From CAZMHL01 sp045605445 (lineage in GTDB: Bacteria > Bacillota > Clostridia > RGIG6154): 42,077 nt of DNA. Of the stretch, positions 15,669 through 22,959 are shown piece after piece; positions within the stretch are counted from its first letter, which is position 1, and every line of letters starts with the position of its first letter. Both the position numbers and the translations under genes were made by a program. Location: the NCBI GenBank assembly GCA_045605445.1, contig JAZUPZ010000016.1, positions 1 to 42,077 on the forward strand. The letters run 5' to 3'. The notes beneath the pieces were generated by a model, which was given only the letters and a program-made list of their open reading frames with translations, was not told where the DNA came from and did not search any database.

Positions 15669-18404
15669 ATGAAAAAAACAATTTCTTTAATACTTGTACT
15701 TACAGTGCTGCTTTCGTCTTTCTCAATGTTTGTTTATGCAGACGAATTTACAGACGAATCAGCAACCTATGCAGTACAGCTTTTAAAAAGCTTGAATATA
15801 GTTCAGGGTGACGAAAATGGTAATCTTAATTATTACGATAAAGTCACAAGGGCGGAGTTTGCCAAAATGGCAGTAGCTTCATCAAGCTACAGAAACTCTG
15901 TTGCCGTAACCTCAAATGTTTCACCCTTTCCGGATGTTAAATATACATATTGGGGAGCTACATATATTAAAACTGCTGTGGATGCGGGGTATATAAACGG
16001 CTATCCTGATTCAACCTTCAGACCTGAAAGCTTTGTTCTCCTTGAAGAGGGCGTTACAATTTGTCTGAAGCTCCTCGGATATTCCGATACCGATTTTATC
16101 GGAATGTGGCCTCAGGGACAAATGGCTAAGGCTAACGACCTTGAACTTCTTGATAACGTTTCCTGTGTAACAGGTGAATATATGTCAAGAATCGATGTTA
16201 TGAATCTTATTTATAACACCTTGTCCTGCAACACAAAAACAGGAACAAATCTTATGTCATCCTTTAATTATATCTGCCATCAGGATGCGGTTATTGTTAT
16301 GAATAATGAAACTGACCCTGATGTTGATGAAAATAAGATAGTAACCTCAAAGGGTGTTCTTAAGTTCAAAAGTAAGGACGTTAATCTTTATGTAGGATAT
16401 AAAGGGGATTTGTATCTTGACAGCAACAATTATATAACTGCCTTTGTTCCGAAGGAAAAGCTGGATGAAGACGACTATAAAGCGGCACTCTCTGCTCAGG
16501 GATATACCGTTTACGAGGACGAAGCAATAATTATGACTTCAGAGTTTGACAGCGAAATAACAAAAGGCAAGGTGGTTACAAGCAAAGGTGCGCTGAAGTA
16601 CAGAGACGAAAGCGTAAACTGGTATATCGGATATGAGGGGGATATATATCTTGACAGCGACGGCGAAATTATGAAGTTTGCCCCTAAGGAAAAACTCAGT
16701 GACGACGATTATAAGCTTTATCTTTCTGCTCAGGGATATGTTACATACGATGATGTGGTTATCATAGCAACGTCAAACGAAGATTCTTCGGTTGCAGCCA
16801 ATAAAATTGTAACCTCAGACGGAACTTTTACGGTAAATTCAGACTTTGATAAAACCCTTTCGGGAAGAAAAGGTAAACTTATTGTTAAAGTCGATCCTTC
16901 AAAAGGAAACACCGTTTTCTCCTTTGTTCCCTGTGAACAGATAATAGAAAACTATACGCTTAATACTGTTCTTGATAACAGCATTCTTGTTTACAGCGGA
17001 AACGTATCTTCTGCGATAACACTTGATACTGAAACAGTTATTTATTATAAGTCTTCCCAGGGGACCGCAAGTACAATTAAAAACATGGCTTCTCTCGGAG
17101 ACACGGTTAAGGTTTATAAAGATACAAACGGAAAAGTTGATTATATCACCATAGGCTCAGGTTCAATGAGCGGACCTTATATTCTTTCAACAACGGAAAT
17201 GCTTTACAGTATGGGGGCAAATTCTTCAACCAAATATTACAGAGATGGAAAATCCGTTGAAGCAACAGATCTTAATGTTAATGACGTTGTTTATTATTCA
17301 AAAGAAATAAATGCAGTATGGGCGTATTCTGATAAGGTTGCCGGGGTTTATGAAAGTGCATCACCTTCAAAGGATAATATCACTACCGTAACTGTTTCGG
17401 GGAAAACCTATGGAATTGAAACCGCTCAGGCATATTCAAAGCTTGTGACCGGAGGAGCTTACAATTTCGGAGACAGTGTTATTCTGCTTCTTGGTAAAAA
17501 CGGTCAGGTTGCAGATGTAATTTCAACGGTTAATAACATAATTTACGGCTATGTTACCGAGGCTTCTTCAAAATCATATACTTATACATCAGGAGAAACC
17601 TATACTTCAAATTATGTAGAGGTAATGCTTGCCGACGGAAGCACTTTTGAATATAAGGTTAATAAAAACTATTCTTCTTATATTTCTTCCTTGTGCAGCA
17701 TTAAGGTTACAAACGGTATTGCAACGCTTAATAAAGTTACAACCGGCAATACGGGGATAACAGGTAATTTTGTGTACGGTAAAATGAGAATCGGTTCAAC
17801 CTTCCTTGCAGAGGATGTTGAAATTCTTGATGTAATGACAACCTCTTCTGCCGACACTCCTGCTGCAGTTACAGTGTATCCTCAAAGACTGGACGGATGT
17901 ACAATTTCATCTTCAGATGTGCTTTATTACACCAAAAATTCTGAAGGAAAAATCGATATGCTTTTCCTTAACGATTTTACCGGGGATGGATACCTTTACG
18001 GAATAGTTTCAGACGTTTCCTTCAACACAGGAAATACTTCGTCAAGACCTTCTTCTTACAGCGTTTATGCTGACGGTAATGTGTATACAACCAATATTGC
18101 AAAGTCCTTCGCTAAAGGAGATGTTTTGCAGATTTATGTTTCTCCTTCTGCAAGGGTGGAAAAAGCAAACGAACTTATAAAAGTACCGGGAAAAATAACA
18201 GAGGTTGATTATACTTCCTTGAAAACGTCAAACACAACCTATAAGATTTCAGGAAACGTAAGAGTTTATATGGAAAAACGTATAGGCGCAGATTCTCAGT
18301 ACTATGTTGCGGCAATGAGTGACATAAATGAAAATACAATTGTAGAAGCGTATTATACTTCATCAAGTGATAAACTTATAAGAGTAATTGTTATAAAAAA
18401 TTAA
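15669..18404 (+). CDS. S-layer homology (SLH) domain protein with tandem 78-residue repeat
   Basis: A secreted surface protein of 911 residues. The Sec signal is MKKTISLILVLTVLLSSFSMFVYA-D. Two clear SLH domains follow (about residues 25-85 with VTRAEFAKM, and 88-150 with FPDV...YWGATYIKTAVDAGYINGYPDSTFRPE), and a weaker third to about 185 (MSRIDVMNLIYNTL). SLH triplets bind pyruvylated wall polymers. After that come two consecutive 78-residue repeats (KIVTSKGVLKF... / KVVTSKGALKY...) and the first residues of a third, then ~500 residues of beta-rich, Ser/Thr/Tyr-rich sequence without a recognised domain. ATG 15669 is chosen because GGAGGG lies just upstream; the TTG at 15651 would place that site inside the gene. 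Last gene of the exporter operon, followed by a strong terminator. Confidence 0.9.
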   Translation: MKKTISLILVLTVLLSSFSMFVYADEFTDESATYAVQLLKSLNIVQGDENGNLNYYDKVTRAEFAKMAVASSSYRNSVAVTSNVSPFPDVKYTYWGATYIKTAVDAGYINGYPDSTFRPESFVLLEEGVTICLKLLGYSDTDFIGMWPQGQMAKANDLELLDNVSCVTGEYMSRIDVMNLIYNTLSCNTKTGTNLMSSFNYICHQDAVIVMNNETDPDVDENKIVTSKGVLKFKSKDVNLYVGYKGDLYLDSNNYITAFVPKEKLDEDDYKAALSAQGYTVYEDEAIIMTSEFDSEITKGKVVTSKGALKYRDESVNWYIGYEGDIYLDSDGEIMKFAPKEKLSDDDYKLYLSAQGYVTYDDVVIIATSNEDSSVAANKIVTSDGTFTVNSDFDKTLSGRKGKLIVKVDPSKGNTVFSFVPCEQIIENYTLNTVLDNSILVYSGNVSSAITLDTETVIYYKSSQGTASTIKNMASLGDTVKVYKDTNGKVDYITIGSGSMSGPYILSTTEMLYSMGANSSTKYYRDGKSVEATDLNVNDVVYYSKEINAVWAYSDKVAGVYESASPSKDNITTVTVSGKTYGIETAQAYSKLVTGGAYNFGDSVILLLGKNGQVADVISTVNNIIYGYVTEASSKSYTYTSGETYTSNYVEVMLADGSTFEYKVNKNYSSYISSLCSIKVTNGIATLNKVTTGNTGITGNFVYGKMRIGSTFLAEDVEILDVMTTSSADTPAAVTVYPQRLDGCTISSSDVLYYTKNSEGKIDMLFLNDFTGDGYLYGIVSDVSFNTGNTSSRPSSYSVYADGNVYTTNIAKSFAKGDVLQIYVSPSARVEKANELIKVPGKITEVDYTSLKTSNTTYKISGNVRVYMEKRIGADSQYYVAAMSDINENTIVEAYYTSSSDKLIRVIVIKN
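16335..16802 (+). repeat. Two tandem 234-bp repeats inside the SLH gene
   Basis: Units 16335-16568 and 16569-16802 encode the same 78-residue module (K-I/V-VTSKG-x-LK...N-x-Y-x-GY-x-GD-x-YLDS...PKEKL-x-x-DDYK...LSAQGY). A third copy starts at 16803 (KIVTSDGTF) but diverges after about 15 residues. The units differ at many positions, so the duplication is old. Confidence 0.85.
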
Positions 18405-18414
18405 ATGAATAAAA

Positions 18415-18452
18415 AATAATCCCGCTGCTGAAAATAGTAGCGGGATTATTTT
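18415..18452 (+). terminator. Intrinsic terminator of the exporter/SLH operon
   Basis: A 12-bp perfect stem (AATAATCCCGCT and its complement), extendable inward to 15 pairs with a G-U, followed by TTTT. It separates the SLH gene from gpr. Confidence 0.9.
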
Positions 18453-18492
18453 GTTAAAAACTTTATGCCAGCTTGAAAGGGAATGCATTAGT

Positions 18493-19392
18493 ATGATAAG
18501 AACAGACCTTGCACTTGAAGCAAAAGAACTGTACCACGAAAACGCAGGTAAGGTTACGGAAATAAACGGAGTAAAAGCAACTGTTATAGACTACGGTGAA
18601 ATAACCGTAACAACGGTTGAGGTTCTTAATGAACAGGGAGAAAAGGCAATAAATAAAAAAATAGGGAAATATGTAACAATAGAGGTGCCCCAATTCAGAA
18701 GCTTCTCAGGGGTTTATTTTGAAGCACTTACCCTCAGGCTGAAAGCAGAACTTGAAAATATTATTGAAAAAGACTATAAAAATGTGCTTGTTGCAGGGCT
18801 CGGGAATCACCGTATAACGCCAGACAGTATAGGTCCGAAAACGGTGGATGGGATTATTGTTACAAGACATCTTCATGAATACAGTAAGGATTCTGTGGGA
18901 AAGCTGGGGAAAATTTCTGCAGTTTCTCCCGGCGTTCTCGGAACTACGGGGATAGAGTCTGCGGATATTTTAAAGGGGATATGTGAAAAAATCAAACCCG
19001 ATCTTGTAATTCTTGTAGATGCCCTTGCTTCGAGAAAAGCCTCAAGAGTTGCAACAACTGTTCAGCTGTCAACCGAAGGGCTTTCTCCCGGGTCGGGAAT
19101 AGGTAATATGCGAAAAGAAATCAATAAAGAATTTCTTGGTTGCGATGTGCTTTCCGTGGGCGTTCCGATGGTCATAAATACGGAAACAATTGCCTACGAC
19201 CTTCTTCTTGCAATGGGGCAGAAAACGGAAATTTCTGAAATCAATAAATATCTTAATCATAATGATTCCTTTATAGTAGCTCCGAAAGAGGCCGATGTTT
19301 TAAGCTGTGAAATGAGTAAGGTGATTTCTTCGGCAATAAATCTCACCTTTCATGGTATTGAACTTGACGAAATAGAAAGTTATATCAGTTAA
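18493..19392 (+). CDS. gpr: Germination protease GPR
   Basis: GPR is the spore-specific protease (family A25) that degrades small acid-soluble proteins at germination, after self-processing late in sporulation. The sequence begins IRTDLALEA, as GPR does near its processing region. Both acid residues proposed for catalysis are visible: D111 in TPDSIGP and D176 in VDALASRKASRV, followed by ST-x-GLSPGSGIGN. 299 residues is slightly short of the Bacillus enzymes because of a short N-terminal extension. ATG 18493 follows GAAAGGGA by ten bases; the TTG at 18451 lies in the upstream terminator and is rejected. gpr beside spoIIP is the same order as in Bacillus. A forespore promoter would be expected, but I could not identify one in the 40 bases available. 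Confidence 0.96.
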   Translation: MIRTDLALEAKELYHENAGKVTEINGVKATVIDYGEITVTTVEVLNEQGEKAINKKIGKYVTIEVPQFRSFSGVYFEALTLRLKAELENIIEKDYKNVLVAGLGNHRITPDSIGPKTVDGIIVTRHLHEYSKDSVGKLGKISAVSPGVLGTTGIESADILKGICEKIKPDLVILVDALASRKASRVATTVQLSTEGLSPGSGIGNMRKEINKEFLGCDVLSVGVPMVINTETIAYDLLLAMGQKTEISEINKYLNHNDSFIVAPKEADVLSCEMSKVISSAINLTFHGIELDEIESYIS

Positions 19393-19437
19393 AAGAATTT
19401 CATAAAATGTATTGTAAATACTTTTATGGAGGGACCA

Positions 19438-20412
19438 ATGAAAAAAAGGAATATTGCCGATAAAATCACAGCCTGTATAGTGCCGGCGGTAATGTGTTTT
19501 TTGTTAATGAATCCGTCAGCTCCTCTTAAAATATATGAAATTGATGCAAATAAAGAATTAAGAGTAATATATAACGGATATAAGTTTACAGATTTTTTTG
19601 TAAAAAACAAAGAAGCATTTAACTCTTATGAAGTTCCCGAAGATAAAGAACCGGAGAAAAAAGCAACTGTTGTTGAAAAAAAGGCGGTAAATAACGGAAA
19701 TGTTAATTATAAAAACGTATCGGTGAATAATCTTACTAATTATACAACCGATATCTCTGAGCTTATGAAGGATTATAAACATATAACAAAGTCAGATAAT
19801 ATGAGCATTTTAATTGTTCATACTCACGGGAGTGAAGCTTATGATACAGAAGTCTCTGCGAGAACACTAGATAAAAATAAAAATGTAGTTGCAGTAGGAC
19901 AGGTTCTTGCAGATGAACTTGAAAAAAGGGGTTATAATGTTCTTCACGATGTTAAAATTCACGATAACCCGTCCTATAACGGCTCTTATGCCAATTGTCT
20001 AAAAACCGTAAAATGGTATTTTGAAAATTACGATAATATAAAAATAGTTTTTGATGTTCACAGGGATGCAATTGAAGAAAAAGACGGAACAAGAGTGAAG
20101 CTTACTTATGAAAATAACGGCAAAAAATATGCTCAGCTTATGCTTGTGTCGGGAAGTAATGAAGGGGGATTGAAACACGATAATTTCAGAGAGAATCTGA
20201 AATTTGCAATATCTCTTCAGGGAACGGTTAATTCTTTGTACGACGGTCTTATGCGCCCTGTGGACTTCAGGAAAGAAAGGTTTAATCAGCATATGCTTGA
20301 TAATTATCTTATACTTGAGGTAGGAACCCATGGGAATACCCTGGAGGAGGCAAAAAACTCAATGGTAATTTTTGCCGATGCTGTTGACAGGTATCTTAAT
20401 GAAAGTAATTAA
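19438..20412 (+). CDS. spoIIP: Stage II sporulation protein P (amidase)
   Basis: SpoIIP is the amidase/endopeptidase of the engulfment complex, which strips stem peptides before SpoIID cuts the glycan. Features: an N-terminal hydrophobic anchor (residues ~10-27), a Lys/Glu-rich linker, then the catalytic domain with ILIVHTHGSEAY (first zinc histidine), FDVHRDA (conserved second block), LVSGSNEGGLKHDNFRENLKFA, and LILEVGTHGNTLEEA. 324 residues is typical. The start at 19438 follows GGAGGG by four bases. It lies 45 bases after gpr and overlaps a small membrane-protein gene by 14 bases. Confidence 0.95.
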   Translation: MKKRNIADKITACIVPAVMCFLLMNPSAPLKIYEIDANKELRVIYNGYKFTDFFVKNKEAFNSYEVPEDKEPEKKATVVEKKAVNNGNVNYKNVSVNNLTNYTTDISELMKDYKHITKSDNMSILIVHTHGSEAYDTEVSARTLDKNKNVVAVGQVLADELEKRGYNVLHDVKIHDNPSYNGSYANCLKTVKWYFENYDNIKIVFDVHRDAIEEKDGTRVKLTYENNGKKYAQLMLVSGSNEGGLKHDNFRENLKFAISLQGTVNSLYDGLMRPVDFRKERFNQHMLDNYLILEVGTHGNTLEEAKNSMVIFADAVDRYLNESN

Positions 20413-20557
20413 ATATCTGTTGCTCGTAACAGTAGTCGTTTTTCTTATAATTTATGTGGATTTTCAGTTAAATAAAATGTATTCCACCACCGGATCATTC
20501 TTCTTTGAAAGCGTAAAAATAAAAATATTTGAAACCTTTGAAAAAGTGCTGAAATAA
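20399..20557 (+). CDS. 52-residue single-pass membrane protein
   Basis: A small ORF with one N-terminal transmembrane helix (KYLLLVTVVVFLIIYV) and a short aromatic, basic tail. It overlaps the last 14 bases of spoIIP, so translation is probably coupled, and the terminator begins within its 3' end (the TAA is in the hairpin loop). I do not recognise a family. Its place suggests expression with gpr-spoIIP during sporulation. The weak ribosome binding site (ACAGGT) lowers confidence in independent initiation. Confidence 0.55.
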   Translation: MKVIKYLLLVTVVVFLIIYVDFQLNKMYSTTGSFFFESVKIKIFETFEKVLK

Positions 20558-20574
20558 ATAAACAGCACTTTTTT
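20541..20574 (+). terminator. Intrinsic terminator of the gpr-spoIIP unit
   Basis: A 10-bp stem AAAAGTGCTG / CAGCACTTTT with an 11-nt loop and a T tract. Confidence 0.85.
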
Positions 20575-20605
20575 TGTTTGTTTAAAAAATATACAAAAAT
20601 TTTTA

Positions 20606-20634
20606 TTGATTTTATAAGCATTTTGGGATATAAT
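20606..20634 (+). promoter_or_regulatory. Sigma-A-type promoter of the GMP synthase subunit gene
   Basis: TTGATT, a 17-bp spacer, TATAAT; the start codon lies 44 bases further on. Confidence 0.75.
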
Positions 20635-20677
20635 ATAACTTATAAAAATGACAAAATTAACTAATGGAGGGAAAAAC

Positions 20678-21658
20678 GTGGATAAAATTGTACGTCCTGA
20701 AACAATGGAAAGAATAACAACAAAAGCTCTTGCAGATGCTTTTATTGAGGAACAGGTAAAAGAAATAAGAGAAACAGTTGGCAACAAAAAAGTATTGCTG
20801 GCACTTTCGGGAGGCGTTGACTCGTCTGTAGTTGCCGCTCTTCTTATAAAAGCTATCGGAAAGCAACTTGTATGTGTTCATGTAAACCACGGACTTATGA
20901 GAAAAGGCGAAAGTGAACAGGTTTTAGAAGTGTTTGTTAAAGAACTTGATGCAAATCTTGTTTATGTTGATGCTACCAAGAGATTTCTTGATAAACTTGC
21001 CGGCGTGTCCGATCCTGAAATGAAACGTAAAATTATCGGAGCGGAGTTTATAGAGGTTTTCAATGAAAAAGCACTTAAACTCAGAAATATTGCTTTTCTT
21101 GCCCAGGGAACAATTTATCCTGATATTCTTGAAAGTGACGGAGTTAAAGCTCATCACAATGTTGGTGGCCTTCCGGAAGAAATGGAGCTCGAACTTGTTG
21201 AACCTTTAAAGCTTCTTTATAAAGACGAAGTAAGATTAGTTGGTTCTGCCCTTGGTCTTCCTGATGAAATGGTATACCGTCAGCCTTTCCCCGGTCCGGG
21301 ACTTGGCGTTCGTTGCCTTGGCGCAATTACCGGCGACAGACTGCATGCCCTTCGTGAGGCTGATGCAATCCTGCGCGAAGAATTTGAAATCTGTGGACTT
21401 TCCGATAAAGTTTGGCAGTATTTCATCGCTGTGCCCGACTTTAAAAGCGTAGGCGTTAAAAACGATAAAAGATATGAAGGATGGCCTGCAATCATCCGTG
21501 CGGTAAATACAACCGATGCAATGACTGCCACAATCGAAGAAATTCCTTACGACGTTCTTCATAAAATTACAAACCGTATCACATCAGAAGTGGACGGCAT
21601 TAACCGCGTCCTTTTAGACCTCACTCCTAAGCCTGTCGGCACTATCGAGTGGGAATAA
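20678..21658 (+). CDS. guaA: GMP synthase, ATP-pyrophosphatase subunit only
   Basis: Makes GMP from XMP, ATP and ammonia. The 326 residues correspond to the C-terminal synthetase half of bacterial GuaA: pyrophosphate loop SGGVDSS (44-50), LAQGTIYPD, HHNVGGLPEEM, YRQPFPGPGLGVR, and the C-terminal dimerisation block ending KPVGTIEWE. The glutamine amidotransferase domain (~190 residues in E. coli GuaA) is missing, and the upstream DNA contains spoIIP and a terminator, not a broken remnant. This is the two-subunit layout known from archaea, so a separate GATase is expected elsewhere in the genome or free ammonia is used. GTG 20678 follows GGAGGG by six bases; the ATG at 20648 would place that site inside the gene. 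Confidence 0.93.
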   Translation: MDKIVRPETMERITTKALADAFIEEQVKEIRETVGNKKVLLALSGGVDSSVVAALLIKAIGKQLVCVHVNHGLMRKGESEQVLEVFVKELDANLVYVDATKRFLDKLAGVSDPEMKRKIIGAEFIEVFNEKALKLRNIAFLAQGTIYPDILESDGVKAHHNVGGLPEEMELELVEPLKLLYKDEVRLVGSALGLPDEMVYRQPFPGPGLGVRCLGAITGDRLHALREADAILREEFEICGLSDKVWQYFIAVPDFKSVGVKNDKRYEGWPAIIRAVNTTDAMTATIEEIPYDVLHKITNRITSEVDGINRVLLDLTPKPVGTIEWE

Positions 21659-21670
21659 TTTAAATATTTC

Positions 21671-21710
21671 AACCGGCTTGAACATTGTGTTCAGGTCGTT
21701 TTTTTGTTAA
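21671..21710 (+). terminator. Terminator after guaA
   Basis: An imperfect hairpin around CTTGAAC / GTTCAGG (7 pairs with one G-U) with outer AAC/GTT pairing, followed by a run of T. Confidence 0.7.
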
Positions 21711-21736
21711 AATATTTTATAAAACAGGTTAAAAAC

Positions 21737-21765
21737 TTTACTGAAAATAAACGGTGTGATATAAT
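21737..21765 (+). promoter_or_regulatory. Sigma-A-type promoter of sbcDC
   Basis: TTTACT, a 17-bp spacer, TATAAT. The leader to sbcD is about 45 bases, with GGAGGA before the ATG. Confidence 0.65.
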
Positions 21766-21819
21766 TAAAAATGTAGCAATGAGCGTACGAACTTTAAATT
21801 ATAAGTTTCGGAGGAAAAT

Positions 21820-22959
21820 ATGAAATTTATACATTTATCAGATCTTCATATTGGCAAAAGAGTGAACGAATATTCGATGCTTGAAGATCAGGAATACATA
21901 TTAAATCAAATAATAAGCATCATAGATGAACAAAAGCCGGATAGCGTAATTATGGCAGGAGATGTATACGACAAATCAGTTCCTTCTGCTGAAGCAGTAG
22001 CTCTTTTTGATGATTTTTTAGTAAAGCTATCAAAAAAGAACCTATATGTCTTTGTAATCAGCGGCAATCACGATTCTCCTGAACGTATTGCCTTTGGTGG
22101 AAGACTTATGGAAGCAAGCAAGATATATATGTCACCCGTGTATGATGGTGGGTTAAGTCCCGTAACATTAGAGGATGAATATGGAAAAATCAATGTGTGG
22201 ATGCTTCCGTTTGTAAAGCCGGTTCATATTCGTAAATTTAATGAAGATGCAGAAATTATTTCATATACGGATGCTATGCGGGTTGCTATTGATAATCTTG
22301 ATGTAAATTTAAATGAGCGTAATGTTATGATAACTCATCAGTTTGTTACAGGTGCAGATCGCACAGAATCGGAAGAAATATCCGTTGGCGGAACTGATAA
22401 CGTTGATGTATCGGTATTTGATATATTTGACTACACTGCTCTTGGTCATATTCACAGACCGCAGAACTGCAAATCTGAAAAAGTAAGATATTCCGGAACA
22501 CCGCTTAAATATTCTTTTTCGGAATCTAAAGATAAAAAGAGTGTAACCGTAGTTGAACTGAAAGAAAAAGGCGATCTTTTTGTTGATACTATTCCCTTAA
22601 AACCGATGCGTGATATGGTTGAAATCAGAGGCAAATACGATGAAATTATGCTTCGAGATTTCTATAAGAATACAACTTTGCAAGAGGATTATGTTCACAT
22701 AACACTTACAGATGAGGATGATATTCCGGATGCAATAGGAAAACTCCGTACAGTTTATCATAACCTTATGAAGCTTGATTATGATAATCTCCGTACAAGA
22801 AATATGAATTCTATTGACGGTGCAGAAAATGTGGAGAAAAAATCACCCTATGAACATTTTTCTGAGTTCTATGAAAAGCAGAATAATCAGCCTATGAATG
22901 GTAATCAAAGCGATTTTATGAAAAAGCTCATTGAAGAAATATGGGAGGGAGAGAGATGA
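21820..22959 (+). CDS. sbcD: Exonuclease subunit SbcD (Mre11-like)
   Basis: Nuclease subunit of the SbcCD complex, which opens DNA hairpins and protein-blocked ends. Metallophosphoesterase motifs in order: DLHIGK, GDVYD, GNHD (ISGNHDSPER), a histidine block ITHQFV, and GHIHRPQ. 379 residues is a normal length. Starts with MKFIHLSDLHIG after GGAGGA. The stop overlaps the sbcC start (ATGA), as expected for subunits made in step. Confidence 0.96.
   Translation: MKFIHLSDLHIGKRVNEYSMLEDQEYILNQIISIIDEQKPDSVIMAGDVYDKSVPSAEAVALFDDFLVKLSKKNLYVFVISGNHDSPERIAFGGRLMEASKIYMSPVYDGGLSPVTLEDEYGKINVWMLPFVKPVHIRKFNEDAEIISYTDAMRVAIDNLDVNLNERNVMITHQFVTGADRTESEEISVGGTDNVDVSVFDIFDYTALGHIHRPQNCKSEKVRYSGTPLKYSFSESKDKKSVTVVELKEKGDLFVDTIPLKPMRDMVEIRGKYDEIMLRDFYKNTTLQEDYVHITLTDEDDIPDAIGKLRTVYHNLMKLDYDNLRTRNMNSIDGAENVEKKSPYEHFSEFYEKQNNQPMNGNQSDFMKKLIEEIWEGER

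Noticed and set aside
16335..16802. Repeat pair as a CRISPR-like or mobile repeat
   Set aside because: The units are 234 bp, in frame, directly adjacent and diverged, so they are protein modules.
18451..18492. TTG start for gpr
   Set aside because: It lies in the terminator of the SLH gene, and a proper ribosome binding site precedes the ATG at 18493.
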